Shown piece by piece: positions 1-5,771 of a stretch of 6,985 nt of DNA. The notes under the pieces were generated by a model that saw nothing but the letters and a program-made list of their open reading frames with translations, was not told the DNA's origin and did not search any database. Positions within the stretch are counted from its first letter, which is position 1. The number at the start of each line of letters is the position of its first letter. Source of the stretch: Phycisphaerae bacterium (lineage in GTDB: Bacteria > Planctomycetota > Phycisphaerae > UBA1845 > UTPLA1); NCBI GenBank assembly GCA_029259995.1, contig JAJDEC010000362.1, forward strand, positions 1-6,985. Reading direction: 5' to 3'. A program made the position numbers and the translations under genes.

Positions 1-456
1 GATCGCGTGACGCCGGCGCAGATGAATGCGTGGGCGAAGGACTTCGACAACTGGGCCATCTGCGACACGCTTTGCTTTCATCTCTTCGATCGCACGCCGC
101 ATGCATTTCGCAAGATCGAGCAATGGTCGACGCGGAAGGGCGAGTTCGTGAAACGGGCCGCCTTCGCGCTGCTTGCCAGCATCGCCTTGCACGACAAGAC
201 GACGGGCGACGCGCCGTTTGAGAAATGCCTGCCGCTGATCGAACGGGCCGCAAGCGACGAGCGCAACTTCGTGAAAAAGGGCGCGAGCTGGGCACTGCGC
301 GGCGTGGGGCGGCGCAGCAAGCCGCTTCATCAGGCGTCGCTCAAACTGGCGAAGCGGCTTTCCGAATCGGAGGACAAGGCAGCGCGATGGGTGGGGAAGG
401 ATGCGTATCGGGAATTGACGAGTGCGAAAGTGAGGGCGGCCGTGGCGAAGAAGTAG
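1..456 (+). CDS. DNA alkylation repair protein, AlkD-like (5' partial)
   Basis: The frame is open from the first base, so the true start lies upstream; 151 codons remain before TAG at 454-456. The fragment resembles the C-terminal half of the DNA_alkylation family, HEAT-like helical proteins that remove alkylated bases from DNA in the cytoplasm. Visible marks, numbered from the first codon of the window: WAICD at 18-22, with the Trp-x3-Asp spacing of the AlkD active site, an FVKRAA helix with Arg at 52, and VKKGASWALRGVGRR with Trp at 97. These match in order the Trp, Asp, Arg and second Trp that line the AlkD lesion pocket. The C-terminus is rich in Lys, Arg and Ala, as expected for a DNA-binding helical repeat. 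Family membership is well supported; substrate and enzyme activity are inferred. The next gene is 273 bp away, so no operon link is evident on this side. Confidence 0.85.
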   Translation, partial: DRVTPAQMNAWAKDFDNWAICDTLCFHLFDRTPHAFRKIEQWSTRKGEFVKRAAFALLASIALHDKTTGDAPFEKCLPLIERAASDERNFVKKGASWALRGVGRRSKPLHQASLKLAKRLSESEDKAARWVGKDAYRELTSAKVRAAVAKK

Positions 457-462
457 GTAACG

Positions 463-489
463 GCTCGCATGCTTGGCGACGTACGTACG
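463..489. repeat. Fragment of CATGCTTG hairpin repeat plus 10-bp palindrome
   Basis: GCTCGCATGCTTG at 463-475 is an exact 13-base match to 1451-1463 and differs by one base from 2636-2648. Here the second arm (CAAGCATG) is missing, so it is a half copy. It starts 7 bases after the stop of the alkylation repair gene. CGTACGTACG at 480-489 is a separate perfect 10-bp palindrome of unknown role. Confidence 0.5.
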
Positions 490-568
490 GTTCCAAAGTA
501 TCGGGATTTTTCTTTTCGCATCACAGAATCGTTCAGCTGTCTTTGGGGCTTCGGGAAAAAACGTCGTG

Positions 569-603
569 CAAACGCCCGCAAACTGCCGCAAACGCCCGCA
601 AAA
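569..603. repeat. 10-bp tandem repeat with phased A-tracts
   Basis: Three consecutive 10-bp units at 571-580, 581-590 and 591-600 have the form AACGCCCGCA, AACTGCCGCA, AACGCCCGCA; the first and third are identical. The A-runs at 570-572, 580-582, 590-592 and 600-603 recur exactly once per helical turn, and an A6 run lies at 556-561. The array is in the gap upstream of the gene at 730. Phased A-runs of this kind can bend DNA or place protein sites on one face; either role here is inference. Confidence 0.6.
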
Positions 604-729
604 TCTCGTGGTGAACGCGGGTGGTGTTTCTTGTGTCGGCGATTTCACGGCAAAACAGGGGCTTGGTCGGCGCTTCGCGAAAATTGAGTAGTGAGTCGCA
701 AGATTCGACGCGAAAGGTGCGGACGATCG

Positions 730-1320
730 ATGCCTGATCGCGACGTTTACAAGACCTATCCAATCACCGTCTTTGGTTGTGCGATCATCGGCCTGTTGCT
801 GATGATGCCCGCGCTCATGTTGGCCATGGCCGCCGTATTCAATTTTCCGGAAGTTATCTTGGCAATCCTCATCATGGGGATTCCGGGATTCTTGTGCGGT
901 GTCATCGGCGGATGGAATCAAAGCCGACTGGGCGGATTATTATTCGCTGTCATTATTGGCGGCGCCTACATCCTGTGGAATCTGAACACACCGTTCACAG
1001 GGATCAGGGCGATGATTTCGATTTACGTGATGGGAGGAATTCCGGCGAGAACGACGTACACGGACTCATGGGAACACGGATTTCACTTCATCGCGGTCAC
1101 GCAGCACTTCGGCATCGCTTTGCTCGCCTGCGAATACACGATCTGGCGGCGATCCGTTGCGAGCGAATCGCGTACCGTCAATTCCCCGCCGAAGTGCGAG
1201 GATTGCGAGTACGATCTAACGGGCAACGAGAGCGGTCGGTGTCCGGAATGCGGGGCGACGATTGAAGATCGTGCGCGCGTCGCGGCTGCGACGCTGCGGC
1301 AATCCGCGCCGCCGGATTAG
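730..1320 (+). CDS. Membrane protein with C-terminal CxxC...CPECG zinc ribbon
   Basis: A 196-residue protein of unknown function. ATG at 730 is chosen because GAAAGG/AAAGGTG lies about 10-12 bases upstream; the longer frame from GTG at 691 adds 13 basic residues and has no ribosome site. Hydrophobic segments at about residues 12-36, 42-60 and 67-85 look membrane spanning, with a weaker one at 118-138, followed by a polar tail. The tail carries Cys156-x2-Cys159, YDLTGN, then Cys171-x2-Cys174 in RCPECG: a compact zinc ribbon probably facing the cytoplasm. I associate this tail with many otherwise unrelated membrane proteins of Planctomycetota, where its partner is unknown. The gene looks poorer in GC at third positions than its neighbours, partly because of its Ile and Phe content. 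The next gene is convergent; no operon partner is visible. Confidence 0.8.
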   Translation: MPDRDVYKTYPITVFGCAIIGLLLMMPALMLAMAAVFNFPEVILAILIMGIPGFLCGVIGGWNQSRLGGLLFAVIIGGAYILWNLNTPFTGIRAMISIYVMGGIPARTTYTDSWEHGFHFIAVTQHFGIALLACEYTIWRRSVASESRTVNSPPKCEDCEYDLTGNESGRCPECGATIEDRARVAAATLRQSAPPD

Positions 1321-1357
1321 GCTCGGAGTGCGATCGGCAGATGTGTTTCCGCTTTGC

Positions 1358-1371
1358 GGGAACGGATTCCC
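1358..1371. other. Small hairpin after the zinc-ribbon gene
   Basis: GGGAA at 1358-1362 pairs with TTCCC at 1367-1371 across a 4-base loop, next to a small CCGC-TTT-GCGG stem at 1349-1359. There is no T-run after it, so it is not a clear intrinsic terminator. The remainder of the 214-bp convergent gap 1321-1534 holds the repeat at 1447-1487 and nothing else recognisable. Confidence 0.25.
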
Positions 1372-1446
1372 GGTGATGCGTGCGTGAAGACACTCCTGCA
1401 CGAGGTTCATCGCCTTAACCGTCAATTCGGATGCAAGTCATTGGCC

Positions 1447-1487
1447 ACGCGCTCGCATGCTTGCGTAATAGGGCAAGCATGACACCC
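1447..1487. repeat. CATGCTTGC palindromic intergenic repeat, copy A
   Basis: CATGCTTGC at 1456-1464 pairs perfectly with GCAAGCATG at 1473-1481 around an 8-base loop. The 5' flank ACGCGCTCG and the tail ACACCC at 1482-1487 are shared, with single-base changes, with copy B at 2632-2673. It sits between the convergent 3' ends of the zinc-ribbon gene and the CPBP protease gene. No T-run follows on either strand, so a REP-like dispersed element is likelier than an intrinsic terminator. Confidence 0.7.
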
Positions 1488-1534
1488 GATCGGCCGATTT
1501 CAGCGCGGCAATTCGATTGCGCCCTACCGATTCG

Positions 1535-2428
1535 TTATCCCGAATCACTCAACATCGCCGGCAAGCGGCCGGCCAGATTCACGAATCCGTGCAGGATCAT
1601 CGGCGTCACGACGCTGCCGGTCTTTTCCCGCAGCAATCCGTAGGCGACGGCGGATGCAGTCGTCATTCCCCATATCCAGTTGAGTCGGCCGCTGTGCGTG
1701 AAGTAGTCGTACGGATTCAGTGTGTGGATCAGACCGAACAAGACGCTGGCGATGATCAGACCGGGGCCGAATCGGATGCCGAAGATCGTCCAACGCCGTC
1801 GGAAGCTCTCATTCAGTCGGGATTGCACATAGCCACGGAAGAAGAGTTCCTCGCCGACGGCGGCGCAGACGACGAAGGACAGCACGGACAACATCGTGTG
1901 CACCAGATCGAGGCCCATGGCGCCGCGAATGACCATCGGGCTGAACAGCATTGACGCGACGATGGCGAGGCCGAACCATTGCGGGCCGCGATCGAGCGCG
2001 GGATCGATCCGGCGGAGCGTCCATGCGAGGGCGGCGGCGAACAGGAGATTGAGCGTGGCGATGACGATCGCCGTGTTCGGATGGGTCCACGTCGGATCGC
2101 GCCGCAGGCCAACGGCCATGGCAACGGCGGCGATGGCTAAAAACACACCGAAGGCGACGAGGCCCGCGTTCATGCTGCGCGGCAGGGGAGTGAGTGTGAT
2201 TCCGAACTCCTTGCGCGATCCTCGTCGCATCGCGATGAAGCCCAGGGCGACGACGATCATGGCGACAGCGGGCGAGAGATTGAGATCGTGTTGGATTTCG
2301 AGTTGACCGAGCGACGTGAAGCGCTTGAACGCGCGGAATGCGACGTGCATCAGGGCGAAGGCGAGGATCGTCTCAATCAATGCGCTCAATTTTCCGCGGA
2401 GCGAGTATGAATTGTGCGATTCCCGCAT
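1535..2428 (-). CDS. CPBP family intramembrane metalloprotease
   Basis: A 297-residue polytopic membrane protein of the CPBP (CAAX protease and bacteriocin-processing, Abi) family, which cleaves or modifies substrates within the membrane. All three family motifs are present: EELFFRGY with Glu193, Glu194 and Arg198; FGLIH with Phe231 and His235; HGFVN with His280 and Asn284. These are the metal-binding and catalytic positions of the family, so the protein should be active. Several hydrophobic segments precede the motifs. The frame extends to an ATG at 2494, but the ATG at 2428 is preceded by GGAGGT (complement of 2439-2444) with a 10-base spacer, while the upstream ATG has no ribosome site and would add a Gly/Pro/Arg-rich tail. 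The substrate is unknown; in bacteria this family includes prenyl-protein-processing-like, bacteriocin-immunity and regulatory members, and nothing nearby selects among them. The gene is 289 bp downstream of hmgA on the same strand and probably separately expressed. Confidence 0.9.
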   Translation of the reverse strand: MRESHNSYSLRGKLSALIETILAFALMHVAFRAFKRFTSLGQLEIQHDLNLSPAVAMIVVALGFIAMRRGSRKEFGITLTPLPRSMNAGLVAFGVFLAIAAVAMAVGLRRDPTWTHPNTAIVIATLNLLFAAALAWTLRRIDPALDRGPQWFGLAIVASMLFSPMVIRGAMGLDLVHTMLSVLSFVVCAAVGEELFFRGYVQSRLNESFRRRWTIFGIRFGPGLIIASVLFGLIHTLNPYDYFTHSGRLNWIWGMTTASAVAYGLLREKTGSVVTPMILHGFVNLAGRLPAMLSDSG

Positions 2429-2438
2429 TGGGGCGGTT

Positions 2439-2444
2439 ACCTCC
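2439..2444 (-). promoter_or_regulatory. Ribosome binding site deciding the CPBP start
   Basis: On the minus strand this reads GGAGGT, a near-perfect Shine-Dalgarno sequence, 10 bases before the ATG at 2428. It is the reason for preferring this start over the upstream ATG at 2494. Confidence 0.65.
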
Positions 2445-2567
2445 GGGCCGCGGGGTCCGCGCTGTGGGCCCTGCCGGCGGGTTGTGTCAATCATGCGGCA
2501 CTCGGCGGCTGGACCGAGGGGCGGACCCTACAACTTGGTCCTGATGGCCGCAGCGCTTCGTGGCCTG

Positions 2568-2594
2568 CCGACGTTGGGCGTCGGCATGGCACCC
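2568..2594. repeat. Hairpin with CATGGCACCC tail
   Basis: CCGACG at 2568-2573 pairs with CGTCGG at 2579-2584 across a 5-base loop and is followed directly by CATGGCACCC at 2585-2594. The same ten bases occur at 2663-2672 and, with one change, at 1478-1487 at the right edge of the CATGCTTG hairpins. It may be a second member of the same repeat group with a different stem. It lies in the gap between hmgA and the CPBP gene. Confidence 0.5.
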
Positions 2595-2631
2595 GGCGTG
2601 AGCCCGTCGTGTCGGTTCGATGACCCGACCT

Positions 2632-2673
2632 ACGCGCTTGCATGCTTGCCTTGAAGGACAAGCATGGCACCCC
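2632..2673. repeat. CATGCTTG palindromic intergenic repeat, copy B
   Basis: CATGCTTG at 2641-2648 pairs perfectly with CAAGCATG at 2659-2666. Inside, CCTT (2649-2652) can pair with AAGG (2654-2657) with one bulged A, so almost the entire 26 bases form one stem. The left flank ACGCGCTTG and the tail GCACCCC match copy A closely. It lies 45-85 bases beyond the hmgA stop. There is no T-run on the minus strand after the stem, so a simple intrinsic terminator for hmgA is not supported. Confidence 0.7.
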
Positions 2674-2682
2674 GCGAAATTA

Positions 2683-2713
2683 CCAAATCACCAAATCGCA
2701 AATCACCAAATGA
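2683..2713. repeat. Short direct repeats of CCAAATCA type
   Basis: Four imperfect units of about 8 bases (CCAAATCA, CCAAATCG, CAAATCA, CCAAATGA) follow one another. The longer word AAATCACCAAAT occurs at 2685-2696 and again at 2700-2711. This AT-rich array ends 4 bases from the hmgA stop codon. A replication-slippage tract or a protein-binding site are both possible; no function is shown. Confidence 0.6.
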
Positions 2714-2717
2714 TGTG

Positions 2718-3899
2718 CTACTCCGTTTCCTTCGCCACCCATGTCATGTGATAGTCCTTGTCCTCGAGGTCATGCGCCAGGTCCGTGAGTTTGAACTGCT
2801 TGTATGCGTCGCACATGACGGCGAGTTCGTCGGTTCGTTCCGTACCGATGCTCTTTTCGTACGTGCCCGGATGCGGGCCGTGCGGAATGCCGGCGGGATG
2901 CAGGCTGATCGAGCCGGAGTCGATGCCTTTGCGGCTCGTGAAGTTGCCCTCGACATAGAAGAGGATCTCGTCCATGTGGACACTGGCGTGACCATAGGGG
3001 CAGGGGATCGCGCCTTCCATGTAATCCACTTTTCGCGGCACGAATGAACACACGACGAAACCGTTGCCGGCGAAGGTTGTGTGCGACGTCGGCGGGATAT
3101 GGACAGAGCCGGTCTTCGGCTGGTAGTCGAGGATGTGGAAGGCGACGGGGTATACGCTGCCGTCCCATCCGACGACGTCGAACGGGAAGTGCTGCGTCAT
3201 GTGAACAGTCAGTTCGTCTTCGCGCTTCACGACGATATGGAACGGGGCCTTGCCGTGATCGCGCTCGTTGTGTTGCAGCAGGGACTCGGGGCCGCGGAAG
3301 TCGCGATGGGAATAGGGGGCGTAATCCGTGATCTGGCCGGAACGATTGCGCCATTCCTTCGGGATGTCGATGAATCCGCGACCCTCGAAGATGAGGAATT
3401 CCGGCTTGCCTTCGAAGTGGATGCGATAGGGCGTCCCTCGCGGAATGAGCACGTAGTCGCCCTCGCGAAAGCTGAGGACACCGAACTGGGATTCGAGCCG
3501 ACCTGAACCCTTGTAGACGTAATAAAGTTCTTCGCCGTCGCCGTTGCAGAAGAATCGCTGGCTGAGTTTGTCGGGCTTGGCCATGCTGATGTGCAGATCG
3601 CTGTTGAACATCAGGACGCGACGGGCGTCGAGAAAGTCGCCGGCGAGTTTGAGATCCTGCGTGCGGATGTGGCGGCGATAGAGCGGCTGTTCTTTCAGTT
3701 GCACGAAGGGGCAGAAGCCGGGGATCCTGAGTTGTTCGACGGCGTTTTCGTCGGTCGGCGGCGTGCGGAAATAGAGCGTGGAGTGGGGACCATCGAAGCC
3801 TTCGCGCGTGTGGCACTGTTCCATCAGGAGCTTGCCGTCTTCGTAGAAGGCCGTGTGTGGCTTGCGGGGGAGTTTACCGAGCTTCATGTAGTGGATCAT
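2718..3899 (-). CDS. hmgA: Homogentisate 1,2-dioxygenase family protein
   Basis: A 393-residue cytoplasmic cupin-fold protein resembling the shorter bacterial homogentisate 1,2-dioxygenase group, Fe(II) enzymes that open the ring of homogentisate to maleylacetoacetate in tyrosine and phenylalanine breakdown. Landmarks are FPFDVVGWDG and PVAFHILDYQP in the middle, IPCPYGHASVHMDEILFY with His304, His308 and Glu311, and SLHPAGIPHGPHPG with His334, His340 and His343. His304, Glu311 and His340 are the best candidates for the iron ligands by comparison with human His335, Glu341 and His371; spacing differs by one residue in each interval. The start is supported by AGGAG (complement of 3909-3913) 9 bases before the ATG. 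No maleylacetoacetate isomerase, fumarylacetoacetase or 4-hydroxyphenylpyruvate dioxygenase gene is beside it, so the rest of the pathway must lie elsewhere. The family call is strong; the exact substrate is an inference, because this short group is divergent from the well-studied enzymes. Confidence 0.85.
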   Translation of the reverse strand: MIHYMKLGKLPRKPHTAFYEDGKLLMEQCHTREGFDGPHSTLYFRTPPTDENAVEQLRIPGFCPFVQLKEQPLYRRHIRTQDLKLAGDFLDARRVLMFNSDLHISMAKPDKLSQRFFCNGDGEELYYVYKGSGRLESQFGVLSFREGDYVLIPRGTPYRIHFEGKPEFLIFEGRGFIDIPKEWRNRSGQITDYAPYSHRDFRGPESLLQHNERDHGKAPFHIVVKREDELTVHMTQHFPFDVVGWDGSVYPVAFHILDYQPKTGSVHIPPTSHTTFAGNGFVVCSFVPRKVDYMEGAIPCPYGHASVHMDEILFYVEGNFTSRKGIDSGSISLHPAGIPHGPHPGTYEKSIGTERTDELAVMCDAYKQFKLTDLAHDLEDKDYHMTWVAKETE

Positions 3900-3944
3900 C
3901 GCTGCGTGCTCCTGCGGGCTGACGTCACTGTCTTGTTAGGGTGA

Positions 3945-3950
3945 ATTATA
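3945..3950 (-). promoter_or_regulatory. Candidate -10 box for hmgA
   Basis: On the minus strand this reads TATAAT, a perfect -10 hexamer, about 46 bases upstream of the hmgA ATG, in one of the few AT-rich spots of the divergent gap. At the usual 16-18 base spacing there is no good match to TTGACA, so the promoter is only partly supported. Confidence 0.4.
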
Positions 3951-3992
3951 GCGGAAAATGCGTGATGGCAGCATGGTGCGGCCGGCGCGATT

Positions 3993-4021
3993 CCCCGCCC
4001 TTCGCCGCGCGAAGGATGGGG
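3993..4021. other. Strong GC hairpin between hmgA and the Deg protease gene
   Basis: CCTTCGC at 3999-4005 pairs with GCGAAGG at 4009-4015 over a 3-base loop, and CCCC at 3993-3996 pairs with GGGG at 4018-4021 across a small internal loop. That gives an 11-bp stem in the 255-bp divergent gap. It could lie in the leader of the Deg protease transcript or be another dispersed palindrome. No T-run follows. Nothing else was recognised in the gap besides the hmgA promoter candidate; no convincing promoter was found for the protease. Confidence 0.5.
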
Positions 4022-4142
4022 CAGACTGCGCGCCGGGATGGTTGAAATCCGCTGCGGCTGCGGACATGATGCGGGCATCTCGGCCGATTGCGGAGAACGT
4101 CCGGACTCGTCCAGATCATAACGATAAAGTCTCGCCCCGGAT

Positions 4143-4148
4143 GGAGGA
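4143..4148 (+). promoter_or_regulatory. Ribosome binding site of the Deg protease gene
   Basis: GGAGGA lies 6 bases before the ATG at 4155, which settles the start and leaves a complete signal peptide at the N-terminus. Confidence 0.7.
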
Positions 4149-4154
4149 TTCCTG

Positions 4155-5528
4155 ATGCGCGAAAAGGTATCGATTCGAGTTGCTATGCCGCTGTTGCTGA
4201 TTCTGGGCGGCGCTGCAACGTTGCCGGCGCGCGCGGAGGATCGGGCCCTGCCAGTCGACTTCCGCAGCATCGTGGCCGACGCGAAGGACCGGGTCTTCCC
4301 GGCGGTCATCTACATCAAGTGCATCCGCGAGAGCCACGAATCCGGCAAGAAGCAGTCGCAGGCCGTCTCTGGCAGCGGCGTGATCATTTCGGAGACGGGC
4401 GAGGCGCTGACGAACTGGCACGTTGTCGATAAGGCGCGCGAAGTGCGCTGCCTGCTGTCCGACGGCCGCGCGTATTACGCGAAGATCGTCGGAACGGACA
4501 AGGACACGGACGTCGCGCTGATCCAGCTTGATCTCAAGAAGGAAGGACAGGTGCCGTTCGCGACTTTGGGCGATTCGTCCCGATTGCAGGAGGGCGACTT
4601 TGTGATGGCGATGGGCGCGCCGTGGGGAATGAATCGATCCGTGACGATCGGCATCGTCTCGTGCACGAAGCGCTATCTGCCGGAGAGCAGTGAGTACAGT
4701 CGCTGGATTCAGACGGATGCGTCGATCAGCCCCGGGAATTCCGGCGGTCCGTTGATCGACACGACGGGTGAAGTCGTCGGCCTGAACACGCGCGCGACGA
4801 TGGTCGGCGGGGATCTCGGGTTTACGGTTCCCGTGGAGACGATCCGCATTCTGCTGCCGCATCTGCGGGAGCACGGCGTCGTCAAGTGGAGCTGGTCGGG
4901 GCTTCAATTGCAGGCGCTGCGGGATTTCGATCGCAACATGTATTTCGACGCGACGGAAGGTGTGATCGTCGGCGGAACGGATCCAGACAGCCCGGCCCGG
5001 CGTGCAGGGTTGAAGCTCAAGGATCGCATCATCGCCATCAACGGCGAGCCGATCACGGCGATGACCGTGGAGGATCTGCCGGACGTGCGCCGCCGGTTCG
5101 GTCTGGTGCCCAAGAACGAGCCGATGACGCTGGCTGTCTGGCGGGGCGACGAGAAGCTGGAGATCGACGTGACGCCGCGCGAGAAGGGGAAAGTCGAAGG
5201 GGAAGAGCTGGACTGCCCGCGATGGGACTTGACCGTGAAAGCGATCAATCAGTTCGACAATCCCGACTTGTACTTCCATCAGAAAGAAGGCGTCTTCATC
5301 TACGGGATCAAGTATCCGGGCAATGCGTCCAATTCGGGACTGAGCGAAAAGGACATCGTGCTCAAGATCGGCAAGACCAAAGTCAAGTCGCTGAATGACG
5401 TCAAGCGGGTCCACAAAGAACTCATCGGTCATGTCGAGTCGAAGCACAAAGTGGCGGTGACCGTGCTGCGAAACGGGTTGATGCGGCAGTGCGTTCTCGA
5501 CTTCTCGCGGGACTATGAGAAGGAATAA
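4155..5528 (+). CDS. Secreted HtrA/Deg-type serine protease with two PDZ domains
   Basis: A 457-residue protein. Residues 1-27 form a signal peptide (basic start, hydrophobic core MPLLLILGGAA, likely cut after ARA), so it acts outside the cytoplasm. Residues about 40-235 are a trypsin-like domain with an intact triad: His89 in TNWHVV, Asp119 in DTDVALIQLD and Ser196 in SPGNSGGPLID. Two PDZ-like domains follow, at about 245-345 (DPDSPARRAGLKLKDRIIAI) and 355-450 (NASNSGLSEKDIVLKIG). This is the usual plan of HtrA/Deg enzymes, which degrade or refold damaged envelope proteins, with PDZ domains binding substrate C-termini and driving oligomerisation. It differs from the common form by Trp instead of His/Asn just before the catalytic His, and the second PDZ has an unusual lead-in, DNPDLYFHQKEGVFIYG. 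No regulator is encoded nearby. The downstream co-oriented gene encodes a related but degenerate protein, so the two may be partners or old duplicates. Family call is strong; substrates unknown. Confidence 0.93.
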   Translation: MREKVSIRVAMPLLLILGGAATLPARAEDRALPVDFRSIVADAKDRVFPAVIYIKCIRESHESGKKQSQAVSGSGVIISETGEALTNWHVVDKAREVRCLLSDGRAYYAKIVGTDKDTDVALIQLDLKKEGQVPFATLGDSSRLQEGDFVMAMGAPWGMNRSVTIGIVSCTKRYLPESSEYSRWIQTDASISPGNSGGPLIDTTGEVVGLNTRATMVGGDLGFTVPVETIRILLPHLREHGVVKWSWSGLQLQALRDFDRNMYFDATEGVIVGGTDPDSPARRAGLKLKDRIIAINGEPITAMTVEDLPDVRRRFGLVPKNEPMTLAVWRGDEKLEIDVTPREKGKVEGEELDCPRWDLTVKAINQFDNPDLYFHQKEGVFIYGIKYPGNASNSGLSEKDIVLKIGKTKVKSLNDVKRVHKELIGHVESKHKVAVTVLRNGLMRQCVLDFSRDYEKE

Positions 5529-5550
5529 GCGTTTCCTGAGAATCGCTTTT
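5527..5550 (+). terminator. Possible weak terminator of the Deg protease gene
   Basis: AAGCG at 5527-5531 pairs with CGCTT at 5544-5548, with two further A-T pairs past a mismatch and TT at 5549-5550 continuing the T-run. The stem overlaps the stop codon and is short, so this is only a weak candidate. Confidence 0.25.
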
Positions 5551-5616
5551 CGTGTGGAACCGGCCATTAGCCGGTTCGTGCATCGTGTGGAACCGGCTAA
5601 CAGCCGGTTCACCGAC
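5551..5616. repeat. Tandem pair of 33-bp hairpin units (GAACCGGC-GCCGGTTC)
   Basis: Two units start at 5551 and 5584, both with CGTGTGGAACCGGC. In the first, GAACCGGC at 5557-5564 pairs with GCCGGTTC at 5570-5577 (5-base loop). In the second, GAACCGGCT at 5590-5598 pairs with AGCCGGTTC at 5602-5610 (3-base loop). The stem arms are identical while the loops differ. The pair begins 23 bases after the protease stop. A REP-like dispersed palindrome is the likeliest identity; no T-run follows. The remainder of the gap, to 5771, holds an AT-rich patch near 5648-5665 and the ribosome site of the next gene. Confidence 0.8.
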
Positions 5617-5759
5617 GGCGATACACCTGTGGCAGATTCAATGAAACATGCTGCATTTTTTAACTTGGTCGGGACGGCAATAGCGCGGGCTTTCAGTGCG
5701 GCGATCGACATCGAGTCGGGCCGCACACACGATACGAACAAAGTGTCATACGCATTGGA

Positions 5760-5764
5760 AAGGA
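5760..5764 (+). promoter_or_regulatory. Ribosome binding site of the protease-like gene
   Basis: AAGGA (within GGAAAGGA) lies 7 bases upstream of the ATG at 5772 and supports that start, which also gives a proper signal peptide. Confidence 0.6.
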
Positions 5765-5771
5765 CATTCGA

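Noticed and set aside
469..691. Two overlapping 72-codon plus-strand frames in the gap before the zinc-ribbon gene
   Set aside because: They run through the 10-bp tandem repeat, have no ribosome site and encode low-information Lys/Arg-rich sequence; the gap is better read as non-coding.
1456..1481. Hairpin repeats as intrinsic terminators
   Set aside because: The CATGCTTG hairpins and the GAACCGGC pair have good stems but no T-run after them on either strand, so a rho-independent terminator is not supported.
2429..2494. N-terminal extension of the CPBP protease to the ATG at 2494
   Set aside because: The 22 extra residues are Gly/Pro/Arg-rich, no ribosome site precedes that ATG, and GGAGGT sits in front of the ATG at 2428.
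1447..2673. A mobile element bounded by the two CATGCTTG hairpins, carrying the CPBP gene
   Set aside because: The two copies are direct, each is itself a complete palindrome, no transposase lies between them, and further related fragments occur outside; dispersed repeats explain them more simply.
2770..3816. A 348-codon minus-strand frame within hmgA
   Set aside because: It is a second frame over the same DNA, Arg/His/Pro-rich and without motifs; the hmgA frame has clear family signatures.
5551..5616. CRISPR-like repeat array
   Set aside because: There are only two units, directly adjacent with no unique spacer, each a simple palindrome, and no cas gene is present.
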